64,000 bases of DNA from Shewanella eurypsychrophilus. Its GTDB lineage: Bacteria > Pseudomonadota > Gammaproteobacteria > Enterobacterales > Shewanellaceae. Shown here one piece after another: positions 45,001 to 53,244 of the stretch. A model generated the notes under the pieces. The model saw only the letters and a program-made list of their open reading frames with translations. It had not been told where the DNA came from and ran no database searches. The position numbers were made by a program, and so were the translations under genes. Position 1 is the stretch's first letter. Each line of letters begins with the position of its first letter. The DNA is taken from NCBI RefSeq assembly GCF_007004545.3, contig NZ_CP045503.2, positions 900,501 to 964,500 of the forward strand, written 5' to 3'.

Positions 45001-47394
45001 ATGACCAAGAAAGAGACCACCAAGAAAACCGTGTCCAAAGCGGGTGCCAACAAAGGCGCGGCTAAAGCTGATTCAAAATCTAAAGCAAAAGCAAAACCTA
45101 AGGCTAAGCCAGGTAAGAAACCCTCATCTCGGAAGGCTTCAATTGGCTGGGGTCGCAGAATTTGGTCTATTGGCTGGAAGCTTGGGTTAATCGTGTTTGC
45201 TGCAGTCACCATTTACAGCATTTATCTGGATCAGATTATAGCGCGTAAATTCGAGGGCCAAAAATGGCATCTGCCGGCGCAAGTCTTCAGTCGTTCGATG
45301 GCGTTATATCCTGGTGCCGCTGTGAGTCATGGACAGATGATTTCTGAGCTTAAGTTACTGGGTTATCGTAAGGTCGCGAACCCAAGACAAGTTGGTGAGT
45401 TTTCTGCTTCCAGAACTAAAGTCGATCTCTGGCGTCGGCCTTTTTTGCATCCTCAAGGCGATCAAGCCGAGCAGAGAGTGATGATTGCTTTCGATTCTCA
45501 AGGGGTAAGCTCGGTGACACGATCTCTAGATCGTCGTCAGCTGGCGGTGTTTCATCTCGAACCAGTATTACTCGATCGCATCATCACAGGCGATGCCGAA
45601 GACAGGGTGTTTGTGAATGCCGATAAGATGCCGACTTCGATTATCGAAGCACTTATTCTCGTCGAAGATAGAAGTTTCTACGAGCATCATGGTATCAACC
45701 CATTCGCAATCGTACGCGCATTGATGGTGAATATCAGCGCTGGTCGCACGGTACAGGGTGGCTCGACACTGACTCAGCAATTGGCTAAAAACTTCTTCCT
45801 GTCGAGCGAGCGTTCATTGGTGCGTAAGGCTCGTGAAGCGTTAATGGCAATGATCATCGATTTTCGTTATGAGAAAGATGAAATTTTAGAAGCTTATCTT
45901 AACGAAGTGTATATGGGGCAAGATAAAGCTCGGGGTGTACATGGAATGGGGCTCGCTGCTCAGTTCTATTTTGGTCGCCCAATTGCGGAGCTGACCTTAT
46001 CGCAACAGGCCTTCTTAGTCGCAGTGATTAAAGGACCTTCCTACTATAATCCATGGCGTTATCCTGAGCGTGCTCAAGAGCGACGAGATCTGGTGCTAAG
46101 ACTCTTGATGGAAGGCGAAAAAATCTCAGTGGCTCAGTACCAAGCTGCGGCTGAATCACCTCTGGGACTGAGAAAGTCAGACAAACCGGTACATCAAAAG
46201 CTGCCGGCTTTTTTTGCTGTGGTAAAGCACGAACTCGCGAGACGCTTTGGTGACTCACTACTCACTCAGTCGGGAATTAAGATTTACACCACTCTCGATC
46301 CTATGGCACAAGATGCGGCTGAAAAAGCAGTAAAGAAAGTGATGCCGCACTTAGCTAAAAACGATAAATCACTTCAGGTCGGCATGGTATTGACGGATAA
46401 AGTGAGTGCGGGCATAGCTGCCATGGTTGGCGATAAAGTCCCAAGTTATAGAGGCTTTAACCGCGCGGTGGAAATTCGACGTCCAATAGGTTCACTGATC
46501 AAACCTTTTGTCTACGCCACAGCGCTTGGGCAAGCTGATAAGTACAACCTGGCTACCCCACTCAAAGATAAACCCATAACGTTGAAAAATGGTCAGGGGA
46601 AAACTTGGTCACCACAAAATGTCACCAGGAAGTTTAGCGGCGAAGTGCCCCTGCTAACTGGTTTCAAGAAGTCGATGAATGTGCCAACGGTTAATTTAGG
46701 CATGGAAATAGGCGTGAGTAGTGTTGCAACCACCTTAGATAAGGCTGGCTGGCGAGACAAAATTTCTGAATACCCATCTATGTTATTGGGAGCGGTTAAT
46801 GGCTCGCCTCTGATGGTGGCTCAGGTGTATCAAACGATCGCGGACAATGGTCGTTATCGTCAGTTATCTTCGATAACCGCTGTGCTAGATAAAGACAATA
46901 ACCCGCTACCTGTAGCTAAAATCCCCCAGAGTCAGGGGATCGATATAGCGACTAACTTCTTAGTGCAATACGCCATGACTCAAGTGGTTCAATCGGGTAC
47001 GGCAGCACGTTTAGGCAAGGTATTTCCAAGAACAACTCTTGCGGGTAAGACGGGCACCAGTAATGACACGCGAGACTCCTGGTTCGCAGGCTTCGATGAA
47101 CGTAATGTCGCCGCCGTTTGGGTGGGGCGCGATGATAACGGCAAGACAGGCCTTTATGGCAGTAACGGCGCCATGGCGGTTTACCAAGATTTCCTTCAAA
47201 ATCGACCGCCCATTAGTTTGCGACGGACACCCGTTAATGGCGTGGTAAATGGTCATTTCGACCGTGCTACTGGTAAAGCGATGGAAGCGGGCTGTGCTAA
47301 CACGATTGCGTTACCCGCGTTAAGTGGCAGCTATCATCCAGCGAAAAACTGCGGCGAACCACTATCGTGGTGGCAGAAGATTACTGGTGGCTAA
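45001..47394 (+). CDS. mrcB: penicillin-binding protein 1B
   Basis: A 797-residue bifunctional peptidoglycan synthase. It has a Lys/Ala-rich cytoplasmic tail (residues 1-50), one membrane anchor (LGLIVFAAVTIYSIYL), the UB2H-type region (WHLPAQVFSRSMALYPGAAV), a glycosyltransferase domain with the catalytic Glu in VEDRSFYEHHGINPFAIVRA and QGGSTLTQQLAKNFFLS, and a transpeptidase with the active Ser in RPIGSLIKPFVYATA, SMN (SxN motif) and KTGTSND. Activation by an LpoB-like lipoprotein is expected from UB2H. Gene order hrpB-mrcB is conserved. Confidence 0.96.
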   Translation: MTKKETTKKTVSKAGANKGAAKADSKSKAKAKPKAKPGKKPSSRKASIGWGRRIWSIGWKLGLIVFAAVTIYSIYLDQIIARKFEGQKWHLPAQVFSRSMALYPGAAVSHGQMISELKLLGYRKVANPRQVGEFSASRTKVDLWRRPFLHPQGDQAEQRVMIAFDSQGVSSVTRSLDRRQLAVFHLEPVLLDRIITGDAEDRVFVNADKMPTSIIEALILVEDRSFYEHHGINPFAIVRALMVNISAGRTVQGGSTLTQQLAKNFFLSSERSLVRKAREALMAMIIDFRYEKDEILEAYLNEVYMGQDKARGVHGMGLAAQFYFGRPIAELTLSQQAFLVAVIKGPSYYNPWRYPERAQERRDLVLRLLMEGEKISVAQYQAAAESPLGLRKSDKPVHQKLPAFFAVVKHELARRFGDSLLTQSGIKIYTTLDPMAQDAAEKAVKKVMPHLAKNDKSLQVGMVLTDKVSAGIAAMVGDKVPSYRGFNRAVEIRRPIGSLIKPFVYATALGQADKYNLATPLKDKPITLKNGQGKTWSPQNVTRKFSGEVPLLTGFKKSMNVPTVNLGMEIGVSSVATTLDKAGWRDKISEYPSMLLGAVNGSPLMVAQVYQTIADNGRYRQLSSITAVLDKDNNPLPVAKIPQSQGIDIATNFLVQYAMTQVVQSGTAARLGKVFPRTTLAGKTGTSNDTRDSWFAGFDERNVAAVWVGRDDNGKTGLYGSNGAMAVYQDFLQNRPPISLRRTPVNGVVNGHFDRATGKAMEAGCANTIALPALSGSYHPAKNCGEPLSWWQKITGG

Positions 47395-47406
47395 TAGGGA
47401 GAGGGG

Positions 47407-47795
47407 GTTGTCAGATAACAATCCCCTTAAATATCTTTTTTGCTTCGGTTCATGAGGCTGAATTAGTATTTGGTTTTATGTCGAATACCAAAACCTTATA
47501 GTTATTTATCACCTGCCGTGGGTGCTGTATAAGGATATACGAATGTCGTGAAGGTATGGATGCCTAAGAGCGACCTTAAGTGTAAGCACTTCTGTGACAC
47601 GCTGGCTCTTGATTTCATAAGAAGTGTCTCTATACGCTCTGCGGTTTCAAACTACCTCCATGTTTAAAGGCCAGTTCGACATCCTGTCTCTCGTTCGAAG
47701 AGTATCACTTCGCGATACCTCACCCTGAAACCGAAGCCCACAGCCGCATCTACATCAGGTTATTCATTTCTTCGATTGGAGTTTACGGCTCGTAA
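47407..47795 (+). repeat. dispersed structured intergenic repeat, copy 3 (expanded)
   Basis: It begins with TTGTCAGATAACAA as copy 1 does, then TATTTATCACCTGCCGTGGG. Core 47578-47760 keeps GCACTTCTGTGAC, GCTCTGCGGTTTCA and TGAAACCGAAGCCCACAGCC, but has extra sequence inside the loop. The arms CGGTTTCA/TGAAACCG pair perfectly. It ends with TTCTTCGATTGGAGTTTACG next to the group II intron. Confidence 0.75.
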
Positions 47796-47845
47796 CTAAC
47801 TTCTGTCGGATAGGCGGCACTTGTTGCCAAGTGCCGCCCTCCTAA

Positions 47846-47879
47846 GAACCCAGCGTGCAACTTTCACTGCACTGGGCTC
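47846..47879 (-). ncRNA. group II intron domain V
   Basis: A 34-nt hairpin, GAGCCCAGTGCAG with GTGAAAGT turn and TGCACGCTGGGTTC, with the AGC triad and GNRA-type GAAA loop expected of the catalytic domain V. Confidence 0.88.
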
Positions 47880-47920
47880 AAGCCTCCACTAAGGCGTGTT
47901 ACGTTACCCAGCTACCTACA

Positions 47921-49393
47921 TTACATTGCAGCCAGAGCAGGTTCGAACCAAGAATTACGACTTTGCTTTTTCGGTTTCCTCTTAACCAAATAGGCTAGAT
48001 ATTGAGGATCGAATGGCGTGGCAGCACTCCTGATTTTCACATGTCTCTTTATCGGCGTTTGAGCTATCTGAACCAGATTAAAATGGCAGTCCATGTTGGC
48101 GATTTTCTGCCAGCCGTGGAATTGCCACCCACCTATGCGATTCATGTAGTATTTTCGACGTACCCAGTCTTTGCTTTTCGTTAGGTGACGCCTTACCGCC
48201 CATCGCCATAACAACCAGAAAAGTTGATGGCCTACATAATCGAAAGTTCGCTTTGCCACACAATGACGATAATAATTCGCCCATCCTCTCAGCTTCGGAT
48301 TCAAAATCTTAATGAGATCGTTTACTGGAATAGTTGCGTGCTTTTTGACGAGTTCGCGTAAGTTACTCAAAAATGATAATACATTGCTCTTACTTGGTTT
48401 AATAAGCAGTTTGCCTTTGTACTTCCTAAGATTGAATCCCAGAAAGTCAAAACCATCATCAATATGAGTGACATGCGTTTTCTCTTCAGAAAGTGTTAAG
48501 CCTCTTTCTTGTAGAAAACCAATTAGCTGCGGTTTGATTTCGTTAAGTAGGAACTGTTGTGAAGTCCCCGTTATTACAAAATCATCTGCGTATCCGATGA
48601 AGTTGACCCTATCACCTGTTTTACGAGCAATAGACTTAACCAATTGTTCTAACCCAGCAAGCGTGAGCAGCATCAGAGTAGGAGATATTATCCCACCTTG
48701 TGGTGTCCCTTCTGCCGTTTTATAGAACAATCCTTTGTCAACAAAACCACAACCAAGCCATTGTTTCAGCATTCGTTTATCTAATTGAATGTTATCGATA
48801 AGCCATTGATGACCAATCTTATCGAAACAGGCTTTGATGTCTCCCTCAAGAACCCATTGGCTAGAGTTTTTCTGACACAAGCATTTGAAGCATTGCGCGA
48901 TGGCATCGGCAGTACTTCGGTTAGGTCGAAAACCATAACTGTTTGGGTCGACAATGGTCTCAGAGATAGGCTCTAATGCAAGAAGGTGGAGGGCTTGTTG
49001 CGCCCTATCTATCATGCAAGGAATGCCTAGGGGTCTGAGTTTGCCGTTTTTCTTGGGGATATAGATACGCCTGAGCGGTTTGGCTTGATAGCCTTTTCTG
49101 CTCAGTTGATTGACCGCCGCCATACAACGGACATCGGTGTTCCAGATGATGCCGTCTATTCCTGGCGTTTTACTGCCTTTGTTTTGAGATACTCGTTTAA
49201 CAGCAAGAATCTTTGCTGCTCTTGAGTGAGTTAGTATCCACTGCAATGCTTTCGCCTTGCCGTGTTTACCTTCTCGGATTGCTTTTGCAATGCGCATTTG
49301 AAGCCTTAATACATGTTGCTTAACCGCCTTCCAGTTAATGGATTGCCATTGAGCATTGTCAGGAGATGCACTAACTTCGTTTGAAGCCATCAT
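47921..49393 (-). CDS. ltrA: group II intron reverse transcriptase/maturase
   Basis: A 490-residue intron-encoded protein that splices its intron and supports retrohoming. Seen: the N-terminal RVT-N region (NWKAVKQHVLRLQMRIAKAI), VSQNKGSKTPGIDG, RPLGIPCMIDRAQQALHLLA, SYGFRPNRSTADAI, the PQGGIISPTLMLL block and the catalytic FIGYADDFVITG. The maturase (X) domain is at about 365-430 (LNPKLRGWANYYRHCVAKRT). The C-terminus stops at RKPKKQSRNSWFEPALAAM, where HNH-bearing relatives continue, so the endonuclease domain is missing. The ATG at 49393 has AAGGAG eight bases upstream. Confidence 0.93.
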   Translation of the reverse strand: MMASNEVSASPDNAQWQSINWKAVKQHVLRLQMRIAKAIREGKHGKAKALQWILTHSRAAKILAVKRVSQNKGSKTPGIDGIIWNTDVRCMAAVNQLSRKGYQAKPLRRIYIPKKNGKLRPLGIPCMIDRAQQALHLLALEPISETIVDPNSYGFRPNRSTADAIAQCFKCLCQKNSSQWVLEGDIKACFDKIGHQWLIDNIQLDKRMLKQWLGCGFVDKGLFYKTAEGTPQGGIISPTLMLLTLAGLEQLVKSIARKTGDRVNFIGYADDFVITGTSQQFLLNEIKPQLIGFLQERGLTLSEEKTHVTHIDDGFDFLGFNLRKYKGKLLIKPSKSNVLSFLSNLRELVKKHATIPVNDLIKILNPKLRGWANYYRHCVAKRTFDYVGHQLFWLLWRWAVRRHLTKSKDWVRRKYYMNRIGGWQFHGWQKIANMDCHFNLVQIAQTPIKRHVKIRSAATPFDPQYLAYLVKRKPKKQSRNSWFEPALAAM

Positions 49394-49962
49394 TTGCGTT
49401 TCTCCTTAAATAAAGTTCTTCAAATCATCTTGCAACGGGAGACCAGCTAGAAGTCAGCTCGCTTTCGCGCCAGATAAAATCAGTATCCGCATCATTACAA
49501 TGCGGCATTCGCTTTTTCTAGCCTCCTTTACCTGCATGACTATCGGCAGCCTTCGCAGGCCACTTTCCCCAAAGGGAGCAATACAGGCTTACCCTGTTCC
49601 GTATGTCGCGCAACGTCAGGTTAGATGCCCACTATAGTGCGGAGAGTTATTTGATCACGAAAGAGCACTGTCCAATCTCTTTCCAACTCTCGTGCCTTTT
49701 GGCCACAGCGTATTAACCACTTCCGCTGTTTCTCATATAACGCACCTTAAATGGATTCACTTACGTTCATCATACTGACACCCTAGCACTTACCCGATTG
49801 TGGTTATCAGGAGGAACATCCTCTCACGATTCTGTTCCCGTCCAATGGACTTCGTTACATTGTCAGACTCGCTGCTTTATTCAGAGTCTTAGGGTCATCT
49901 GGTGATACAGATGGTTCACTCTTATCGCGGTGAACAGCGCTTCATACGACTTCAGGTCGCAC

Positions 49963-50430
49963 GGACATAAATAAGCTAGCTCTAAGGCTTTCTGGTGTAG
50001 GTTTTAGCTTTACCTCCGTGTTCTTCGTGGAAGCGAAGCGCTCCGTGGTGATATTACGCTCGAGTTGGAGATGCCCCTTCTGTAGAACACCCAGTGTGGA
50101 TGTGGCTGCGAGCTTCGGCAGCATGGACGTTGCCGCAGAGCCCACACGGATGTGCTTGCGGCGTTTCGCAGAAGCATCTGCATAGCCCCCGCTGGGAAGC
50201 GTTAGGTTGCAATGAAAGGGTCGACCTTCAAACACACTCGCAAATATCAACTCAGCCGGAAGCTAAACAATAAATGTAATCAGTCTTCATTCTAAGATGA
50301 TTCAGCCTGAGTGGAATAGAGAACTATTTCAATAATGTACATTAAGTCGTCGATCATCTTTGAGGGATTGCAGATCCTTTGCTAATCTTTTGTAAAGGTA
50401 GAGGGATCAACCACTGAGGTTAGGCATCAT
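49963..50430. other. intergenic region before the porin
   Basis: 468 bases. It holds a CTTCGTGG-type repeat at 50010-50052 and repeat copy 5 at 50080-50270. The last 150 bases should hold the porin promoter. No gene was found; a reverse ORF through the repeat is not coding. Confidence 0.5.
50080..50270 (-). repeat. dispersed structured intergenic repeat, copy 5 (reverse)
   Basis: On the minus strand it opens with TTAGCTTCCGGCTGAGTT (as in copy 4) and has core 50091-50182 with CTTCTGCGA, CGCCGCAAGCAC, GTGTGGGCTCTGC and TCGCAGCCACATCC. The inner arm CGGCAAC/GCTGCCG pairs at 6 of 7. The outer TTCTGCGA/TCGCAG pair differs from TTCTGTGA/TCACAG in copies 1 and 2 in a compensatory way. Confidence 0.75.
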
Positions 50431-51639
50431 ATGGAAAAGTGTTTACTCGTATCAGCATTATCAGCCGTTATCTTTGTTCCATCAGCTGCGGCAATTGAAA
50501 TTTACAAAGATGATAGAAATGCCGTAGAAATAGGTGGGTTTATTGATGCGCGTGTCATCAATACTCAAGGCGCGACTGAAGTCGTGAATGGAGCATCGCG
50601 GATTAACTTTGGTTTCACCCGTGAAATGAGTGATGGTTGGAAGGCGTTTACTAAGTTGGAGTGGGGTGTTAATCCATTCGGTAATAGTGAAATCGTTTAT
50701 AGCAGTGAAAGTAACTTCGAGTCTAAAAGTGGTGATTTCTTAAATAACCGCCTTGGTTATGTAGGCCTTGGACATGATACATACGGTACGCTCAGTATCG
50801 GCAAGCAGTGGGGAGCCTGGTATGACGTGGTTTATAACACTAACTATGGTTTTGTATGGGACGGTAATGCTGCGGGTGTATATACCTATAATAAGGCCGA
50901 TGGTGCGATAAATGGTACCGGCCGTGGTGATAAAGTTATTCAATACCGTAATGGTTTTGGTGATGTGAGTTTCGCACTGCAAGCTCAACTGAAACACGAT
51001 ACCTTCTTTACTTGTGAGCCAATAGATGGGCTAAGCACAGATTGTGAAGAGCGTTGGTTGGCTAATGAAGAGTCTCAAGAAGTTCATTATGATTATACCT
51101 ATGGTGGCTCGATCACATATCTGGCGATGGATAAACTGGTGTTAACTGCAGGTGTTAATCGTGGTGAATTTGATGTTTCCTTTCATACGGGTGAGCGGAT
51201 CACTGCCACCGATATTATCTATGGTGTCGGCGCGACCTGGGGTAACTTCGATGATGATGGCTTCTATGCAGCGGCTAACGTTAATAAGAATGAAAACCAC
51301 GACACCGATAATATAGGTCGGCTGATTAAAGACTCTTACGGTATCGAATCTCTGTTTTCATACAAGCTTGATAATGGCTTACGTCCATTTATCTCTTACA
51401 ATATTTTAGATGCTGGTGATAATTACGTTCTTCAACCGAATAGTGCCGACCCTAAGGATGTATTTAAACGTCAGTTCATCGTTGCAGGCCTGCATTATGT
51501 TTGGGACACAAACACTGCCCTATATATAGAAGCACGTAAAGATTTCAGTGATTTTACCAGTGCCGATAAAGCGCAAGAGGCCAGAATGGCTATCTCTGAA
51601 GATGACGGTGTAGCCATAGGTATTAGATATACCTTGTAA
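50431..51639 (+). CDS. Gram-negative general porin
   Basis: A 402-residue outer-membrane beta-barrel. Signal peptide LLVSALSAVIFVPSAAA, then the porin start IEIYKDDRNAVEIGGFIDAR, repeated amphipathic strands (INFGFTREMSDGWKAFTKLE, LGYVGLGHDTYGTLSIGKQW), an L3-like loop region, and a C-terminal GVAIGIRYTL ending in Leu rather than Phe. It likely forms trimers for diffusion of small solutes. GGTTAGG precedes the ATG. Transcribed away from the group II intron region. Two cysteines (FFTCEPIDGLSTDCEE) probably form a loop disulfide. Confidence 0.88.
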   Translation: MEKCLLVSALSAVIFVPSAAAIEIYKDDRNAVEIGGFIDARVINTQGATEVVNGASRINFGFTREMSDGWKAFTKLEWGVNPFGNSEIVYSSESNFESKSGDFLNNRLGYVGLGHDTYGTLSIGKQWGAWYDVVYNTNYGFVWDGNAAGVYTYNKADGAINGTGRGDKVIQYRNGFGDVSFALQAQLKHDTFFTCEPIDGLSTDCEERWLANEESQEVHYDYTYGGSITYLAMDKLVLTAGVNRGEFDVSFHTGERITATDIIYGVGATWGNFDDDGFYAAANVNKNENHDTDNIGRLIKDSYGIESLFSYKLDNGLRPFISYNILDAGDNYVLQPNSADPKDVFKRQFIVAGLHYVWDTNTALYIEARKDFSDFTSADKAQEARMAISEDDGVAIGIRYTL

Positions 51640-51674
51640 AAAGTCGGCCGAAAATCATCTCTGAATTTTCGGCC
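51640..51674. terminator. hairpin between convergent porin and PepSY genes
   Basis: GGCCGAAAAT (51646-51655) pairs perfectly with ATTTTCGGCC (51665-51674). On the minus strand it is followed by GACTTTTTAC, so it fits termination of the PepSY gene as well as the porin. Confidence 0.75.
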
Positions 51675-51699
51675 ATCGACTCTCAAAAAATACCTGATT

Positions 51700-51721
51700 A
51701 GGTTCTAGGTTTTGCTCCTAG
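51700..51721. repeat. CTAG repeat at the PepSY-gene stop
   Basis: AGGTTCTAGG and CTCCTAG; the TAG stop of the minus-strand gene lies in the first CTAG, making the encoded end SKT as at mpl (TRT). Confidence 0.5.
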
Positions 51722-52550
51722 CGCCTCGAGCCTTCTTTTTTGGCTTACCCTGTTGCCACAAATATATTCCCGATATCGCCATGATGATCAGTGACAGCGC
51801 CACCAAATCCATAAACCAAGGGCCAAGAGAGCCGAAGAATCGGCCGCTATGAATATCTAAAATCACCCTTTCCCAGGTGAGATGGCTTGAGCGGGCTAAC
51901 AATGAAATTCTGCCAGATTCTGATTGAGCTGCTGGTGTACTTAATGCCTGTGACCAAGGGATTATTGCCAAAGGTTCAGCCTGAGTCCACTCGATAAGTT
52001 CATCATCTGCCATAAAGTAACCATCTTGAGTCTTGAGCCAAACTTGGCCATCGAACCCTATGGCTTCTATGCCTCTGGGTAAGCCCATGGAGGCATCTTG
52101 TTTCTCCATAAGCTCGCCATCTTTGGAAAGCATATACAGATGGTTATTGTCGATGGCGAGTAAAATATTACCTAGAGTGAGCATGCCTTTAATGGGGGAG
52201 TCGGCTTCAACGGCTAGCTGGTGCTGCACCCAGGCTAAGTTATCTGTGCTGGCTAGGCTGAGTGGCTCGGTTTGATAGATTGCAATATTATTTGGTGGGG
52301 TGATGCCATAATAGTCTAGCATCCACTTTTGTTGAACTTGAGCGGTATCGATAGATAGATGATTACTGTGGTTGATCACAACACCAGAACTCGCCATTAG
52401 CATGATGAATAGGGCGCAGAAAATACCTAAACGCCTATGCCAGGGTCGCAGCTGTTTAGCTAACTTTTTGGCTAGTTTTTGGGCGTGGCTTTTCTGTTTT
52501 TGACTATTGTTTCGATGATCGTTTCGATTGTTGTGATGCTTCTGAGTCAT
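51705..52550 (-). CDS. PepSY-associated membrane protein
   Basis: A 281-residue protein with an N-terminal helix (LGIFCALFIMLMASSGVVIN), a periplasmic middle domain, and a C-terminal helix (FMDLVALSLIIMAISGIYLW) ending in a basic tail. RPWHRRLGIF and VILDIHSGRFFGSLGPW are typical of the PepSY-TM group, members of which work as flavin- or heme-linked electron transfer partners in siderophore reduction. It follows the FMN-binding gene on the same strand (gap 60 bases), so a two-component periplasmic reductase is inferred. Confidence 0.8.
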   Translation of the reverse strand: MTQKHHNNRNDHRNNSQKQKSHAQKLAKKLAKQLRPWHRRLGIFCALFIMLMASSGVVINHSNHLSIDTAQVQQKWMLDYYGITPPNNIAIYQTEPLSLASTDNLAWVQHQLAVEADSPIKGMLTLGNILLAIDNNHLYMLSKDGELMEKQDASMGLPRGIEAIGFDGQVWLKTQDGYFMADDELIEWTQAEPLAIIPWSQALSTPAAQSESGRISLLARSSHLTWERVILDIHSGRFFGSLGPWFMDLVALSLIIMAISGIYLWQQGKPKKKARGARSKT

Positions 52551-52610
52551 TCTTCTAGTCTTAATCGTTTGTCGTTGGCTTAGCCTCCTGCATCACAGCC
52601 AAAGCTAAGT

Positions 52611-53141
52611 TTAACTTTTAGTGACGTGGGCATCTAACCATAATGCGATGCGAGATAATTTTGTCAGTGCTCTGACTGACAGTGTTGCACCTGTGATGCC
52701 ATCTATGTGCTGATCTAACTTTAGATCGTCCTTTAGTTTGGCCGATTTAAATTGATCAGTAAAGAAATCATGCCTGACTTCATCGCCGCGGCTTTCTCTG
52801 TAAACCAGCACCTTAGTTTGTGCAATGGCCTGATCTTTAATGTGTATAGCAACAGTAATGGGAGATTCTTTGCCTATTTCTTCTAAAATCCATACAGTTT
52901 CAGATTCTTGTTGCCAGTATCTCAAACGCATTTTCTTAAATCGATGAGCTAAGATCTCTTCGATAACGTCTTGGGCCTCGTCATCGAGCCAGAATACCTT
53001 TGCCTTAGGGGTTGGGGCATTAAACGCTTGGCTAATAAAGTCATCAGGTTCTTGGAATACGCTTTTAGCGGCAAGGTTAAAGCTCAGAAAAGAGCAAAAA
53101 ACGAGTGTGAAGATTGTAATGAGAAAAGAGAAAAACTTCAT
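52611..53141 (-). CDS. FMN-binding domain periplasmic protein
   Basis: A 176-residue secreted protein: signal sequence FSFLITIFTLVFCSFLSFNL, then an FMN-binding domain with the flavinylation motif DGITGATLSVRAL (the second T of TGAT would carry the flavin if an ApbE enzyme acts). It probably carries electrons in the periplasm to the PepSY membrane partner or to iron chelates. The neighbours (porin, TonB receptor) support an iron role. apbE is not in the window. Confidence 0.85.
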   Translation of the reverse strand: MKFFSFLITIFTLVFCSFLSFNLAAKSVFQEPDDFISQAFNAPTPKAKVFWLDDEAQDVIEEILAHRFKKMRLRYWQQESETVWILEEIGKESPITVAIHIKDQAIAQTKVLVYRESRGDEVRHDFFTDQFKSAKLKDDLKLDQHIDGITGATLSVRALTKLSRIALWLDAHVTKS

Positions 53142-53190
53142 AAACTGCTCGATGCTAATGAAAGTGTTGGGGACGAGGATTAAATATAGA

Positions 53191-53214
53191 TGAGTGCCCT
53201 TTAAAGGGCACTCA
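53191..53214. terminator. perfect 24-bp palindrome between porin and FMN-binding gene
   Basis: TGAGTGCCCTTT/AAAGGGCACTCA is a perfect 12-bp inverted repeat. On the minus strand little T follows, so it may attenuate or stabilise rather than fully stop transcription between the two genes. Confidence 0.7.
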
Positions 53215-53244
53215 TTACTGGCAAAATGCCTGGATGAGTTCTAA

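Larger units (their letters stand above)
47805..49962 (-). mobile_element. group II intron (complete-looking)
   Basis: On the minus strand it begins GTGCGACCTGAAG at 49962, matching the GUGYG 5' consensus, and ends ...CCTATCCGAC at 47805. The 5' ribozyme part (49403-49962) precedes the maturase ORF. Domain V is at 47846-47879 (GAGCCCAGTG, central GTGAAAGT, GCTGGGTTC), and domain VI (GGCGGCACTTG-GCAA-CAAGTGCCGCC with a bulged A) at 47806-47843. About 2.16 kb. It lies in intergenic DNA between repeat copies 3 and 5. Confidence 0.85.

Noticed and set aside
49942-50250. 102-codon minus-strand ORF through repeat copy 5
   Set aside because: It spans the structured repeat and the 5' end of the group II intron; the same repeat elsewhere has no conserved frame.
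50080-50270. Integron attC site
   Set aside because: The folded, sequence-variable hairpin recalls attC, but no GTTRRRY/RYYYAAC core pairs, cassette genes or integrase are present.
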